A DNA stretch of 64,000 bases from an uncultured Paracoccaceae bacterium (lineage in GTDB: Bacteria > Pseudomonadota > Alphaproteobacteria > Rhodobacterales > Rhodobacteraceae). The position numbers and the translations under genes were made by a program. Shown here piece by piece: positions 1-9,063 of the stretch. How positions within the stretch are numbered: position 1 is the first letter of the stretch; every line of letters starts with the position of its first letter. The notes beneath the pieces were generated by a model. It did not search any database. It worked only from the letters and a program-made list of their open reading frames with translations, and had not been told where the DNA came from. The stretch covers positions 930,001-994,000 of the forward strand of contig CANMDE010000001.1 in assembly GCA_947496535.1 (NCBI GenBank), in the 5' to 3' direction.

Positions 1-834
1 GTGGCAGTGTTCACGAACCTGTCCCCCGATCATCTGGACAGGCATGGCGGTCTCGGCGGATATTTCGCGGCCAAGCGTCGGCTTTTCGCTGAAGGTGGCC
101 CCGACCGGGCCGTTATCGGCGTGGACGAAGCCGAAGGGTGCTATCTTGCCAATCAGCTTATCGAAGGCCCTGATGATGGCAGGGTTATCCGCATCTCGTC
201 GGGCCGCAAACTGGCGGGGCAGGGGTGGACCGTCTTTGCCCGCAAGGGGTTTCTATCCGAAAGCCGCAAGGGCCGTCAGGTCGCCTCGATTGATTTGCGA
301 GGCATCAAGGGGCTGCCGGGCGCGCATAATCACCAGAATGCCTGTGCGGCCTATGCCGCCTGCCGGACCTTGGGGCTGGGGCCAAAGGGGATCGAAGCCG
401 CGATGCAGACCTATCCCGGCCTGCCGCATCGTAGTCAGCTGGTGGCTGAGATTGATGGCGTTGCCTATGTGAACGACAGCAAGGCGACCAATGTGGACAG
501 CGCGGCCAAGGCTTTGCAGGCCTTTCCGAAAATTCGCTGGATTTGTGGGGGGCTGCAGAAGGATGGCGGGTTGGAGGGATTGTTGCCGCACTTGGGTCAT
601 GTCGTGAAGGCCTATGTTATCGGACGCGAGGCCGAAGCCTTTGCCCGGCAATTGGATGGGGCGGAGGCCGAGGTTTGTGGAACCATGGAAAAGGCCGTCG
701 CCCGGGCCAAGGCGGAAGCCGCGGCAGGTGACGTCGTGCTGCTGGCCCCGGCAGCGGCGTCGTTTGATCAATATGATAACTTCGAGCAACGGGGCGAGGA
801 TTTCATGGCTCAGGTGGAGGCGGTTAACCGGTAA
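1..834 (+). CDS. murD: UDP-N-acetylmuramoylalanine--D-glutamate ligase, 5' end outside window
   Basis: C-terminal 277 residues of the cytoplasmic ligase that adds D-glutamate to UDP-MurNAc-L-alanine in peptidoglycan precursor synthesis. The visible part opens in the central ATPase domain with [12 protein letters not shown] and continues through the C-terminal domain with HRSQL, NDSKATN and CGGLQKDGG. Family members are about 440-470 residues, so roughly 180 residues lie left of the window. The GTG at base 1 is an internal valine codon, not a start. The gene belongs to the dcw cluster that resumes at ftsW after two opposite-strand genes. Identification is firm, and the visible frame is intact. 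Confidence 0.95.
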   Translation: MAVFTNLSPDHLDRHGGLGGYFAAKRRLFAEGGPDRAVIGVDEAEGCYLANQLIEGPDDGRVIRISSGRKLAGQGWTVFARKGFLSESRKGRQVASIDLRGIKGLPGAHNHQNACAAYAACRTLGLGPKGIEAAMQTYPGLPHRSQLVAEIDGVAYVNDSKATNVDSAAKALQAFPKIRWICGGLQKDGGLEGLLPHLGHVVKAYVIGREAEAFARQLDGAEAEVCGTMEKAVARAKAEAAAGDVVLLAPAAASFDQYDNFEQRGEDFMAQVEAVNR

Positions 835-1047
835 TGTGGAGAGTTGCGTATCATCTGACTCGATGAAGCGGATTTTCTGAGTCCTATCAGTAGACTGCAT
901 CACTCAATCTTGGCCCAAACGCCAAGCAATTCTTACCCAAACCGGACCTTCATTGCGACCTGTTTCGAGGGCGGCAGTGCGGGACAAAGGGTGAATTCGC
1001 TGCGGCTGCGCCAATGGCCGCTCTGGTTGCAGTACATTCCTGAAAGA

Positions 1048-2634
1048 CTAATCGATAACGTAGACAGGAATCGGCGAACTCGGACTGCGCCAAGCTCTAT
1101 CTGTTTCTGTAAACGTAATCAGTTCATCAATCCGCTGCGCCGTGAGAAGCTCAAACATCTTGTCTAAATGCGCAACAGAGGGGCCAAGGCGGTTGGGCCA
1201 AAGTGGCGCAAATTGAGGACAATTTTCATCAGCACTGCGAAGACGAGTGTATTCATAGGGTTGTCCGTTGAGGAAGACGTCCGCCAAGCCCAATGACGGT
1301 CCGCCACGGGAATATATAGCAACAACTTGTGAGCCGGAGATGTTCCACTGAACTGGACCACCCTCCATAGACAAGAACAGCGCCGTTGGTCCTTCGCGTG
1401 TGACCTCAACGCTTATCTGACGTATTGGATCGTCGCGGTACCGTCTGAACTGGCCCTCCGATAGAGCAACCGTCGCGATGTGGGTACCGCTCTCAAATGA
1501 CACCATCTGACAGTTTTGCGATCCGATTTCCAACCGGTCGAAACCTGCTGCCGCCCGAAGGATATCTTGCTCATCGTCTGGAACTGCTCGAGAGATGCTG
1601 TTCAACCTACATAAATTGCTATTTATTCCGGAGCCCGTGACGGGCTGATCGGCCCGTTCTTCGAAGTAAAGACACACCGAATAACCTCGGTTTCCGTTCA
1701 TCTCCGGCGCAGGAACTCCACTTGCCACCATCAATGACGTGGGGGGTAATTCTGGCGGCAAAATAATTTCTCTTGTTACTATGTAGTCGACTGTTGGGGA
1801 CATGAAGAAATCTGGATCAAACCTAGTTTGATAACGTGCGCTAAATGCTGATGCATATGCCTCAACTATGTGTCTGTTCTCACTAGAAGTTGCAGAGATC
1901 AATGCTCCAGATCCCACCAAAGCTTGCAGTCCCGGTTGCCCCGGTAGCATCTCATATGCTTGCGCCGGATTCTGAGAAACAACCAACTCAGGCGATATGG
2001 AAACCATGGCATCTGAAACTTCTGGTAAAACTATTGATATTGTGTTCGACGAAGTGTCCCGTAGCTGTGATTGCCAAGAAACCACTTGGTCAACCCGTTG
2101 TCGGGGTTGGGTTGGCTCTGGATGAAGAGATACGCGTTCGTCTGGTTCTTCCCCAAACCACTGTGACGGAATGCACGCGGTCGCAACGCGTGTACAGGAG
2201 GTTCTTAAAACACTATCCAGCACCGTCAAATCAGGTGATGTAAAGCTTATCCGGTCTTCGGGAACGCCCATAACTCCTGCCCCGTTTGGCCCAACATTTG
2301 TCGCCCCTAACACTACGACCCGCGAGACGCTTTCAACATCTCCCGTCAGTCGCCAGATTGTCTGCTCGCGTGCGCTCAATACAAGGTAGTTTTGTGCGTC
2401 GGTTTCATCGATTTGGACAGTTACAAGTCGGGTCCTTCTGTTTGGCTCTCCAAGATGGTGGTCTGACAACTTGGCAGCAGCACTACCGAAGATCACGGAA
2501 ACCCGTTCATTGGCCTCCGGTAGTGGGATTGTGCAGCTTGGAAAGTGATGGTCTTCAAATTGGGGACCCATGCATGCAAATGCAGGGCCGCAAAACACAA
2601 CAGATGATACCAAAATCAAAATTAATCTGATCAT
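1048..2634 (-). CDS. Secreted protein with internal beta-rich repeat, function unknown
   Basis: Not recognised. The ATG at 2634 is preferred over the upstream one at 2700 because it begins directly with a signal peptide (MIRLILILVSSVVFCGPAFA), giving 528 residues and a periplasmic or secreted product. Two segments resemble each other, one near residues 70-130 (YLVLSAREQTIWRL, VVVLGA) and one near 410-470 (ALFLSMEGGPVQWNI, VVAIYSRGG), suggesting a duplicated beta-strand module of about 55 residues. Several cysteines are scattered through the chain. Base composition is poorer in GC than the flanking mur genes. It lies opposite to the dcw cluster, between murD and ftsW, and looks like an insertion. 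No catalytic motif is visible. Confidence 0.75.
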   Translation of the reverse strand: MIRLILILVSSVVFCGPAFACMGPQFEDHHFPSCTIPLPEANERVSVIFGSAAAKLSDHHLGEPNRRTRLVTVQIDETDAQNYLVLSAREQTIWRLTGDVESVSRVVVLGATNVGPNGAGVMGVPEDRISFTSPDLTVLDSVLRTSCTRVATACIPSQWFGEEPDERVSLHPEPTQPRQRVDQVVSWQSQLRDTSSNTISIVLPEVSDAMVSISPELVVSQNPAQAYEMLPGQPGLQALVGSGALISATSSENRHIVEAYASAFSARYQTRFDPDFFMSPTVDYIVTREIILPPELPPTSLMVASGVPAPEMNGNRGYSVCLYFEERADQPVTGSGINSNLCRLNSISRAVPDDEQDILRAAAGFDRLEIGSQNCQMVSFESGTHIATVALSEGQFRRYRDDPIRQISVEVTREGPTALFLSMEGGPVQWNISGSQVVAIYSRGGPSLGLADVFLNGQPYEYTRLRSADENCPQFAPLWPNRLGPSVAHLDKMFELLTAQRIDELITFTETDRAWRSPSSPIPVYVID

Positions 2635-2717
2635 CGTAGTCTTGTTCCAAACAAATGACATGTGAAATCGATATCGCTTTGAGCTCTTTCTTTCCAGCAT
2701 TGTTCGAGTTGTTCAAA

Positions 2718-2795
2718 GCCGACGTTCGTTAAGGGTGCAGCATCGGTCAAAATGGGCTCTTTTTCCTCATTTGCTACGATCCGCACGAACGGCAG
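2718..2795. repeat. Imperfect inverted repeat upstream of the secreted-protein gene
   Basis: GCCGACGTTCGTT at 2718-2730 faces GCACGAACGGCAG at 2783-2795; with one bulged base the arms can pair. A related-looking CGGACCTTCATTG lies near 944-956 at the other side of the 1048-2634 gene. This recalls short dispersed intergenic repeats of Rhodobacteraceae genomes, but similarity between the two flanks is weak, so this is only suggestive. Confidence 0.25.
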
Positions 2796-2883
2796 CTTTT
2801 CCGGTTTTCACAAATAGGGCCAGTCTTTGGCGTAAAGGTCAAAGTCATCTGACGATCAACAGGTAAGACGTGTGTAGCTCCAA

Positions 2884-4062
2884 TCAGGTCGCACGTATCG
2901 CCTGTCCCGCCGCCCAACCTGACGACCACGCCCATTGGAAATTGTATCCGCCCAGCCACCCGGTAACGTCGACGCATTCGCCGATGAAATAGAGGCCAGG
3001 TACGTCTTTCGCCGCCATGGTTTTTGACGACAATGCATTCGTGTCGACGCCACCCAATGTGACTTCTGCGGTGCGATATCCCTCTGATCCGGTGGGGGTC
3101 AGTGTCCTGCTTTGCAACTGGTCACAAAGCGCTTGCAGGTTTGCATCGCTTTGATCGCCGATATTGCCGGACAGTGAAATTTCATCCGCCAGATGCTCGA
3201 CCAACCGGTTGGGAAGGGTCTGGCTGAGGACTGTGGTCAGCGCCCGACGCCCCTGGGTTTGTCGCTCCGCCCGCAGCTGTTGGTAGAGGCCATGCGACGG
3301 CGCAAGGTTCACCTCGATGCCTTGCCCTTCGGTCCAGTAGGACGAGGCTTGCAGAACCGCCGGGCCGGACAGGCCGCGATGGGTGAAAAGAATGGCCTCA
3401 TCAAAACTTGTTCCGTTGGCTGTGACCCGTGCCGGGGTGGCGACGCCCGCGAGGTGTTTGAACTTGTCATCGGCGAAGGTCAAAGGCACGAGGCCGGGGC
3501 GCGGCGTGATGACGGGCAGCCCGAATTGTTCCGCGACCCGATAGCCCAAGCCCGTCGCACCCATCTTGGGGATCGATTTGCCGCCTGATGCGATCACAAG
3601 ATGACGCGCCTCGATCAGTTGATTGCGGCCATCCTTGGAGACCGCCACCCGAAAATTGTTACCATCATGAGTGATCTCGCCCACCTCGGCTTGCAGCCAG
3701 AGCTGCGCACCCGCCTTGTCCATCTCGGCCAGCAGCATGGCGATGACGTCCTTGGCAGAGGTGTCGCAGAAAAGCTGCCCCAGCGTTTTCTCGTGCCATG
3801 GAATGCGGTGCTGATCGACAAGATTGATGAAGTCCCACTGGGTGTAACGGCCCAAGGCCGATTTGCAGAAGTGTTTATTTTGGCTGATGAAATTCGCGGG
3901 GCTTGCATGCAGGTTGGTGAAATTGCACCGCCCCCCGCCCGAGATGCGGATTTTCTCGCCCGGCGCTTTGGCGTGATCGACCACCAAAACCCCGGGGCCC
4001 GCATGCGCTGCGCACATCATGCCAGCGGCACCAGCGCCAATGATCAGGGTTTCGATTTTCAT
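2884..4062 (-). CDS. NAD(P)/FAD-dependent oxidoreductase, HI0933/BaiN-like
   Basis: Flavoprotein of the HI0933 family (COG2081), 392 residues from the ATG at 4062. That start places the dinucleotide fold at the N-terminus (LIIGAGAAGMMCA, residues 6-18), whereas the upstream ATG at 4137 adds an unrelated 25-residue leader. The family signature EKIRISGGGRCNFTN follows near residue 36, and the C-terminus has GLYFIGECVDVTGWLGG and YNFQWAWSSGWAAG, both typical. Substrates of most members are unknown; a few gut homologues (BaiN) act on bile acids, which cannot be assumed here. The gene sits opposite to the dcw cluster directly upstream of ftsW. Family assignment is firm, reaction unknown. Confidence 0.88.
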   Translation of the reverse strand: MKIETLIIGAGAAGMMCAAHAGPGVLVVDHAKAPGEKIRISGGGRCNFTNLHASPANFISQNKHFCKSALGRYTQWDFINLVDQHRIPWHEKTLGQLFCDTSAKDVIAMLLAEMDKAGAQLWLQAEVGEITHDGNNFRVAVSKDGRNQLIEARHLVIASGGKSIPKMGATGLGYRVAEQFGLPVITPRPGLVPLTFADDKFKHLAGVATPARVTANGTSFDEAILFTHRGLSGPAVLQASSYWTEGQGIEVNLAPSHGLYQQLRAERQTQGRRALTTVLSQTLPNRLVEHLADEISLSGNIGDQSDANLQALCDQLQSRTLTPTGSEGYRTAEVTLGGVDTNALSSKTMAAKDVPGLYFIGECVDVTGWLGGYNFQWAWSSGWAAGQAIRAT

Positions 4063-4224
4063 GTCAGTGGGTTGCCGCGAAATCCTTTCAAGCGCAAGAG
4101 GACGATCCGGGCCATGTGCTTTTTGATCAGCCGACACTTATTTTCGTAGAATCGCACGGAAAGGCACGCTATGCTGCCCTCAGACCCGGAAAACGGGCGA
4201 AAAGAGGCAGTATGGCGGTGATCC

Positions 4225-5394
4225 ATGACGGAAATGGTCTATGGGACGGTCCCGGTTCAATCCGGTGACCCAGTTCTTCCAAGATGGTGGCGGACAATTG
4301 ATAAATGGACGATGTCCTGCATCCTTGTCCTGTTCGGGATCGGGTTGCTTTTGGGCCTCGCATCATCGCCACCCCTTGCTGCGAAAAATGGGCTAGAGCC
4401 ATTTTACTACGTCACACGTCAGGCCGTTTTTGGCGGAATGGCGATGATGGTGATGTTCACGATTTCCATGATGTCGCCCACGCTGGTTCGACGGCTGGCG
4501 GTGCTGGGGTTTCTTGGGGCCTTTGTGGCCTTGGCGTTTCTGCCCGTTCTGGGGACAGATTTCGGAAAAGGGGCCACCCGCTGGTATTCGCTGGGCTTTG
4601 CATCGATCCAGCCATCCGAGTTTCTGAAACCCGGTTTTGTGGTCATGGCGGCCTGGTTGTTGGCCGCCAGCCAGCAAATCGGTGGGCCGCCGGGCAAGCT
4701 GTACTCGTTTATCCTGACCATGGTGATCGTGCTGATGCTGGCCATGCAGCCCGACTTTGGGCAGGCCTGCCTGATCCTTTTTGCCTGGGGTGTGATGTAT
4801 TTCGTGTCGGGCGCGCCAATGATCCTGCTGATCATTCTCGCCGGGTTGGTCATTTTTGCGGGAACGGTCGCCTATTCGAATTCCGAACACTTTGCCCGCC
4901 GGATTGACGGGTTCCTGTCCCCTGATCTGGACCCGACAACACAGCTGGGCTACGCGACCAATGCCATCCGCGAGGGTGGGTTTTTCGGTGTTGGTGTGGG
5001 CGAGGGCCAAGTGAAATGGTCGCTGCCGGATGCCCACACGGATTTCATCGTCGCTGTCGCAGCCGAGGAATATGGCCTGATCTGCGTGCTGGTTATCATA
5101 GCGCTTTATACCGTCATTGTTGTTCGCAGTCTGCTGCGGCTGATGAAGGAACGCGATCCGTTCATTCGTCTGGCCGGTACGGGGCTTGCCTGTGCCTTTG
5201 GCGTTCAGGCCATGATCAACATGGGCGTTGCGGTTCGCCTTTTGCCCGCCAAGGGGATGACGTTGCCATTTGTGTCTTACGGTGGGTCTTCCCTGATTGC
5301 TGGCGGCATTGCGGTGGGTATGCTCTTGGCCTTCACCCGCACCCGCCCGCAGGGTGAAATGGGCGACATTCTGCTGCGGAGATCCGGCCGATGA
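4225..5394 (+). CDS. ftsW: Septal peptidoglycan glycosyltransferase FtsW (SEDS family)
   Basis: Integral membrane polymerase that, with its partner class B PBP, builds septal glycan strands from lipid II. The 389-residue chain has about ten hydrophobic segments. SEDS hallmarks are [29 protein letters not shown], the HTDFI loop holding the proposed catalytic aspartate (Asp273), and VSYGGSSL near the C-terminus. FtsW rather than RodA is chosen because of its place immediately before murG in the dcw cluster. The stop overlaps the murG start (ATGA, 5391-5394), indicating translational coupling. The N-terminal cytoplasmic stretch of about 30 residues is normal for FtsW. Confidence 0.95.
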   Translation: MTEMVYGTVPVQSGDPVLPRWWRTIDKWTMSCILVLFGIGLLLGLASSPPLAAKNGLEPFYYVTRQAVFGGMAMMVMFTISMMSPTLVRRLAVLGFLGAFVALAFLPVLGTDFGKGATRWYSLGFASIQPSEFLKPGFVVMAAWLLAASQQIGGPPGKLYSFILTMVIVLMLAMQPDFGQACLILFAWGVMYFVSGAPMILLIILAGLVIFAGTVAYSNSEHFARRIDGFLSPDLDPTTQLGYATNAIREGGFFGVGVGEGQVKWSLPDAHTDFIVAVAAEEYGLICVLVIIALYTVIVVRSLLRLMKERDPFIRLAGTGLACAFGVQAMINMGVAVRLLPAKGMTLPFVSYGGSSLIAGGIAVGMLLAFTRTRPQGEMGDILLRRSGR

Positions 5395-6488
5395 GTGCGC
5401 CACTTTTGATTATTGCAGCCGGTGGGACCGGCGGCCACATGTTCCCTGCCCAGGCATTGGCAGAAGCCATGTTGGAGAAGGGCTGGCGTGTGCGCCTGTC
5501 CACCGATGCGCGCGGCGCGCGCTATGCGGGCGGGTTTCCTGACGCGGTCGAGATTAACGTGGTCGGAAGCGCGACTTTCGCGCGTGGCGGCATCTTCGAA
5601 AAGCTACTTGTGCCGTTTCGGATTGTGGGTGGCATCGCGGCGGCCAAGTGGCGGATGCTGCGGGAAAGGCCGACGGCCGTTGTCGGTTTTGGCGGCTATC
5701 CAGCGATCCCGGCAATGACCGCCGCATGGGCGCTTCGCATCCCCCGAATGATCCACGAACAAAACGGCGTGTTGGGGCGGGTCAATCAACTGTTTGCCAA
5801 GCGCGTCGATGTGGTTGCCTGCGGCACCTGGCCGACCGAGCTTCCATCCGGTGTTGAGGGGCAGCATACCGGCAACCCAGTTCGTGCCGCCATTCTGGAT
5901 CGGCACGCGGCGCCGTACATTCCGCCGGGCGATTATCCGATGTCGATCCTGATCATGGGGGGCAGTCAGGGCGCACGCATACTTTCGGACATCGTCCCGC
6001 CTGCGATTGCCAGCCTGCCAGAGCATTTGCGCCGCAACATCCGCGTAAGCCAGCAGGCCCGCGAAGAGGATTTGCAGCGGGTTATTGAGTATTACGAAAG
6101 CGAAATGATCACTGCCGATGTGCAGACCTTTTTCGACGACGTCCCCCAACGCTTGTCAGAGGCCCAATTGCTGATTGCCCGTTCGGGTGCATCCACAGTT
6201 GCTGATGCCAGCGTCATCGGGCGGCCTGCCATCTGGGTGCCTCTGGGCACCGCTATCCGGGATGAGCAGACCGCCAATGCGCGCCAATTGGTCGAGGCGG
6301 GTGCTGCTATCATGATGCCCGAAAGCACATTCGAAGTTGCACCGCTGCGCGAGCAGATCGAAATGGTGCTGGGTAGTGAAGAAGGAGCCATGCGTATGGC
6401 CCACGCCGCGGTGTCATGCGGCGTGCCGGATGCGACGGAACGGCTTGTATCCTTGGTGGAAAATCTGGCAGAGGCAGGGAAGAAGTGA
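5391..6488 (+). CDS. murG: UDP-GlcNAc--lipid I N-acetylglucosaminyltransferase
   Basis: Peripheral inner-membrane GT28 glycosyltransferase that adds GlcNAc to lipid I to make lipid II, 365 residues, the usual length. It shows the N-terminal glycine-rich loop [10 protein letters not shown] (residues 11-20), the acceptor-side motif [10 protein letters not shown] near 123, a second glycine loop [10 protein letters not shown] near 187, and the donor-binding [10 protein letters not shown] segment. It overlaps ftsW by 4 bases upstream and murC by one base downstream (TGATG at 6486-6490), so the three are almost certainly translated from one message. Nothing unusual in the sequence. Confidence 0.96.
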   Translation: MSAPLLIIAAGGTGGHMFPAQALAEAMLEKGWRVRLSTDARGARYAGGFPDAVEINVVGSATFARGGIFEKLLVPFRIVGGIAAAKWRMLRERPTAVVGFGGYPAIPAMTAAWALRIPRMIHEQNGVLGRVNQLFAKRVDVVACGTWPTELPSGVEGQHTGNPVRAAILDRHAAPYIPPGDYPMSILIMGGSQGARILSDIVPPAIASLPEHLRRNIRVSQQAREEDLQRVIEYYESEMITADVQTFFDDVPQRLSEAQLLIARSGASTVADASVIGRPAIWVPLGTAIRDEQTANARQLVEAGAAIMMPESTFEVAPLREQIEMVLGSEEGAMRMAHAAVSCGVPDATERLVSLVENLAEAGKK

Positions 6489-7903
6489 TGGATGGGAACC
6501 CAGTGATGAGCGCAGCAACCAAATTGCCACTCGATGTAGGGCCGATCCATTTCGTCGGTATTGGCGGGATCGGCATGTCCGGTATTGCGGAAGTTTTGAT
6601 CAACCATGGCTACACAGTGCAGGGGTCTGACCTCAAATCGTCCAAGATCACGGAACGGCTGAAAACGCTTGGTGCTGTCATCTACGAAGGGCAACGCGCT
6701 GAAAACCTGGAGAATGCCGAAGTTGTGGTGATTTCATCGGCGATCAAGCCGGGCAACCCGGAACTGGACGAAGCGCGGGCAAAGGGCCTGCCCGTCGTTC
6801 GCAGGGCTGAAATGCTGGCAGAGCTGATGCGTCTGAAATCCAACATCGCCGTGGCTGGCACGCATGGCAAGACGACGACAACGACCATGGTTGCCGCAGT
6901 TCTTGACGAAGGCGGGATTGACCCGACTGTGATCAATGGCGGGATCATTCACGCCTATGGCTCTAACGCGCGTATGGGGCAGGGCGAATGGATGGTGGTC
7001 GAGGCTGACGAAAGCGACGGCACCTTCAACCGGCTGCCTGCCACTATCGCCATCGTGACCAATATCGACCCTGAACATATGGAGCACTGGGGCACGGAAG
7101 AGGCGCTTCATCAGGGGTTTTACGATTTTGTTTCAAACATCCCGTTTTATGGACTGGCTGTATGCTGCACCGACGACCCCGATGTGCAGGCTTTGGTCGG
7201 AAAAATCACTGACCGACGTGTAATAACCTACGGCTTTAACGCCCAGGCCGACGTAAAAGCGGTTGGGCTGACGTATAAGGCCGGTGCTGCCCATTTCGAC
7301 GTAGCACTCCAGAACGAGGATGACGTGATCGAAGGATGTGAATTGCCGATGCCGGGGGACCACAATGTCTCTAACGCGCTGTCTGCGGTCGCCGTCGCAC
7401 GACATCTGGGTATGAAAAAGGACGAGATCCGCAGCGCTCTGAAAGGTTTCGGCGGTGTTAACCGACGCTTTACCAAAGTGGGTGAGGTTGATGGCGTGAC
7501 GATCATCGATGACTACGGCCACCACCCTGTTGAGATCGCGGCAGTTCTGAAGGCTGCCCGTCAGGCGTCGGAAGGGCGGGTCATTGCTGTGCATCAGCCC
7601 CACCGCTTCAGCCGCCTGTCACACCATTTCGATGATTTCTGCGCCTGCTTCAATGATGCGGATGTGGTTGGCATATCCGAAGTGTTTGCCGCGGGCGAAG
7701 ATCCGATTGAAGGTGCGACGCATGCCGATCTTGTGGCCGGTTTGATCCGGCACGGACACCGGCACGCGCGAATTGTCGAATCCGAGGGTGATCTGGTCCG
7801 TCTTGTGCGTGAACAGGCCAAACCGGGTGACATTGTGGTCTGTCTTGGGGCTGGGACAATCAGCACCTGGGCGAATTCGTTGCCGGAACAGCTGGCGGGG
7901 TGA
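6488..7903 (+). CDS. murC: UDP-N-acetylmuramate--L-alanine ligase
   Basis: Cytoplasmic ligase adding the first amino acid, L-alanine, to UDP-MurNAc. The ATG at 6488 overlaps the murG stop and has a purine-rich Shine-Dalgarno stretch (GGGAAGAAG) just before it; an in-frame ATG at 6506 would give the more conserved beginning MSAATKLP and is a fair alternative. Motifs: [14 protein letters not shown] (UDP-binding Rossmann domain), P-loop GTHGKTTTT (residues 124-132), [10 protein letters not shown], and [12 protein letters not shown] in the C-terminal domain. Length, about 471 residues, matches the family. The stop overlaps the next gene (GTGA). Confidence 0.96.
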   Translation: MDGNPVMSAATKLPLDVGPIHFVGIGGIGMSGIAEVLINHGYTVQGSDLKSSKITERLKTLGAVIYEGQRAENLENAEVVVISSAIKPGNPELDEARAKGLPVVRRAEMLAELMRLKSNIAVAGTHGKTTTTTMVAAVLDEGGIDPTVINGGIIHAYGSNARMGQGEWMVVEADESDGTFNRLPATIAIVTNIDPEHMEHWGTEEALHQGFYDFVSNIPFYGLAVCCTDDPDVQALVGKITDRRVITYGFNAQADVKAVGLTYKAGAAHFDVALQNEDDVIEGCELPMPGDHNVSNALSAVAVARHLGMKKDEIRSALKGFGGVNRRFTKVGEVDGVTIIDDYGHHPVEIAAVLKAARQASEGRVIAVHQPHRFSRLSHHFDDFCACFNDADVVGISEVFAAGEDPIEGATHADLVAGLIRHGHRHARIVESEGDLVRLVREQAKPGDIVVCLGAGTISTWANSLPEQLAG

Positions 7904-8154
7904 GCCTGCCGGTCATCATAGGGTGCTTCTGGGTCATCGCGGCAACAGCCGTTGCGTTTTTGCCCATGAGGCATCAATATGTGCCGGGTCTTTTTCTGCT
8001 TATCTCAGCACCGATTTTGATTATCTGGATCGGTGTTGTGCATGGCTGGTGGTTTTCAGTGCTGGGCATTTTTGCCTTCGTATCAATGTTTCGAAACCCG
8101 CTACGCTATCTTTACCGACGGGCGCGTGGTGAACATCCGGAAATTCCGAAATGA
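7900..8154 (+). CDS. DUF2484 family small membrane protein, first copy
   Basis: 84-residue protein with two or three membrane helices (about residues 3-20, 27-44 and 47-62), ending in a basic cytoplasmic tail [15 protein letters not shown]. It matches what I recall of DUF2484, a family found between murC and murB in Rhodobacteraceae; no function has been assigned. The GTG start at 7900 overlaps the murC stop, and its own stop overlaps the next ATG (8151-8154), so it is embedded in the cell-wall operon. The motif [10 protein letters not shown] is well kept in family members. A role in envelope synthesis is inferred from position only. Confidence 0.85.
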   Translation: MSLPVIIGCFWVIAATAVAFLPMRHQYVPGLFLLISAPILIIWIGVVHGWWFSVLGIFAFVSMFRNPLRYLYRRARGEHPEIPK

Positions 8155-8399
8155 ACCTGTCCTTTCTCTTTGTCTGCCTGTGGGTCGTATTGGCATTCGT
8201 CCTGCAGATGATCCCCTCCAAAGATAATCATTGGCGGCGGGCCTATTTCCTGATCATCATCGGGATTCCCTTGGTCGGCTGGGTGACGAAGGAAAACGGC
8301 CCGGTCCTTGGGCTGCTGGCTGTGGCTATAGGGACGTCGGTTCTGCGTTGGCCGATGATTTATATGGCCCGCTGGGTTCGCGAACAGATAACTTCCTGA
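8151..8399 (+). CDS. DUF2484-like small membrane protein, second copy
   Basis: 82 residues with three predicted helices (about 3-20, 30-43 and 48-62). It resembles its upstream neighbour in length, in the CLWVVLAFVLQMIPS-type first helix, and in the RWPMIYMARWV region that corresponds to [11 protein letters not shown], suggesting an old tandem duplication. Start and upstream stop overlap as ATGA. Such second copies are also found in other roseobacters next to murB. Unknown function; a membrane scaffold or regulator of precursor synthesis is possible but unsupported by sequence. Confidence 0.8.
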   Translation: MNLSFLFVCLWVVLAFVLQMIPSKDNHWRRAYFLIIIGIPLVGWVTKENGPVLGLLAVAIGTSVLRWPMIYMARWVREQITS

Positions 8400-8402
8400 C
8401 AA

Positions 8403-8699
8403 TTGGGTAGCCTGATCATCATTGCGATGATGTCGGCCTGTGCGCTGGCAGGCTTTGCGTTGTTTTTGAGGTGGATGCGAAAGGGGCAGTCCGGGTTGGC
8501 CCTGACGGTCGGGTCAGTGCTGGGGGCGTTGTTCTTTATCCTGATCTATGCGTCTGGAAAGCCTTTGGGTATTGATCCGGTCGCGGCGATATCGACTGCG
8601 TTTCTTTATATTTTACCGGCACTTATCGGTGCCGCTTTCGGTGCATTGCTCGGGTGGATACTGCGCCGGAAGGACGACACGAAATCTCAGAAAGGTTAG
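8403..8699 (+). CDS. Small membrane protein of unknown function in dcw cluster
   Basis: 98 residues if the TTG at 8403 is used; in-frame ATGs at 8427 and 8430 are equally possible and no clear Shine-Dalgarno sequence settles it. Three hydrophobic segments (about 3-22, 31-50, 62-86) are followed by a charged tail RRKDDTKSQKG. It begins 3 bases after the previous stop, so it is probably co-transcribed. I do not recognise a family. The third helix is rich in Ala and Gly (PALIGAAFGALLGW), suggesting close helix packing. Confidence 0.6.
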   Translation: MGSLIIIAMMSACALAGFALFLRWMRKGQSGLALTVGSVLGALFFILIYASGKPLGIDPVAAISTAFLYILPALIGAAFGALLGWILRRKDDTKSQKG

Positions 8700-8714
8700 G
8701 GTTGCAGAAAATAC

Positions 8715-8756
8715 TTGAGCAATGTTCATTATTGGCTTAAATTGAACATTGTTCAA
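8715..8756. promoter_or_regulatory. Pair of TTGAACAnTGTTCAA operator-like palindromes
   Basis: Site 1 at 8715-8729 reads TTGAGCAATGTTCAT; site 2 at 8742-8756 reads TTGAACATTGTTCAA, a perfect 7-1-7 palindrome. Their centres are 27 bases apart. They lie in the only real gap between murC and murB, just before the start of the 8773 gene. The form fits a dimeric TetR-like repressor, but no such gene is in the window, so the regulator is unknown. Confidence 0.55.
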
Positions 8757-8760
8757 AAAT

Positions 8761-8764
8761 GGAG
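8761..8764 (+). promoter_or_regulatory. Shine-Dalgarno site that decides the 8773 start
   Basis: GGAG lies 8 bases before the ATG at 8773 but only 2 bases before the in-frame ATG at 8767 and downstream of the TTG at 8749, so 8773 is the best start. The TTG lies inside operator-like site 2. Confidence 0.6.
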
Positions 8765-8772
8765 TTATGGAC

Positions 8773-9063
8773 ATGGATATTTATGGTTTTGCAGCAATCT
8801 TCGGGCTTTGCGCTCTTTTCACTTTCGCCACCTTTCTGGCTAAGTACCTGGTGAAAGCCAGGCACAAGCATACCTTTGCGGGTTTTGCCTTCGTCTGGGC
8901 CGCCTTTACAGCCGTCATGTATTTTGCCATGGAAAACGCCACCGGCTGGGATGGTCTTGGGTACATGATTGCCCTGATCGGGCTAAGCGCCCCCATCGGT
9001 GCAGGTTTGCTGGTCGGCGGCCTTGTTGGATTGACGCGAAGGGAACCAAACACGCATGCTTGA
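8773..9063 (+). CDS. Small three-helix membrane protein under an operator-like palindrome pair
   Basis: 96 residues starting [11 protein letters not shown], with helices at about 3-22, 33-50 and 62-85 and a short basic tail. I do not recognise a family. It is the first gene after the longest gap (about 70 bases) between murC and murB and has its own Shine-Dalgarno site and two palindromic operator-like sites, so it may head an internal transcription unit that also drives murB. Its stop overlaps the murB start by 8 bases, implying coupling. Role unknown. Confidence 0.65.
   Translation: MDIYGFAAIFGLCALFTFATFLAKYLVKARHKHTFAGFAFVWAAFTAVMYFAMENATGWDGLGYMIALIGLSAPIGAGLLVGGLVGLTRREPNTHA

Noticed and set aside
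1..3. GTG at base 1 as murD start
   Set aside because: It falls inside the conserved central domain; the family is about 180 residues longer at the N-terminus, so the gene is cut by the window edge.
910..1167. 85-codon open frame on + strand
   Set aside because: Overlaps the end of the secreted-protein gene, has no ribosome site and no recognisable product.
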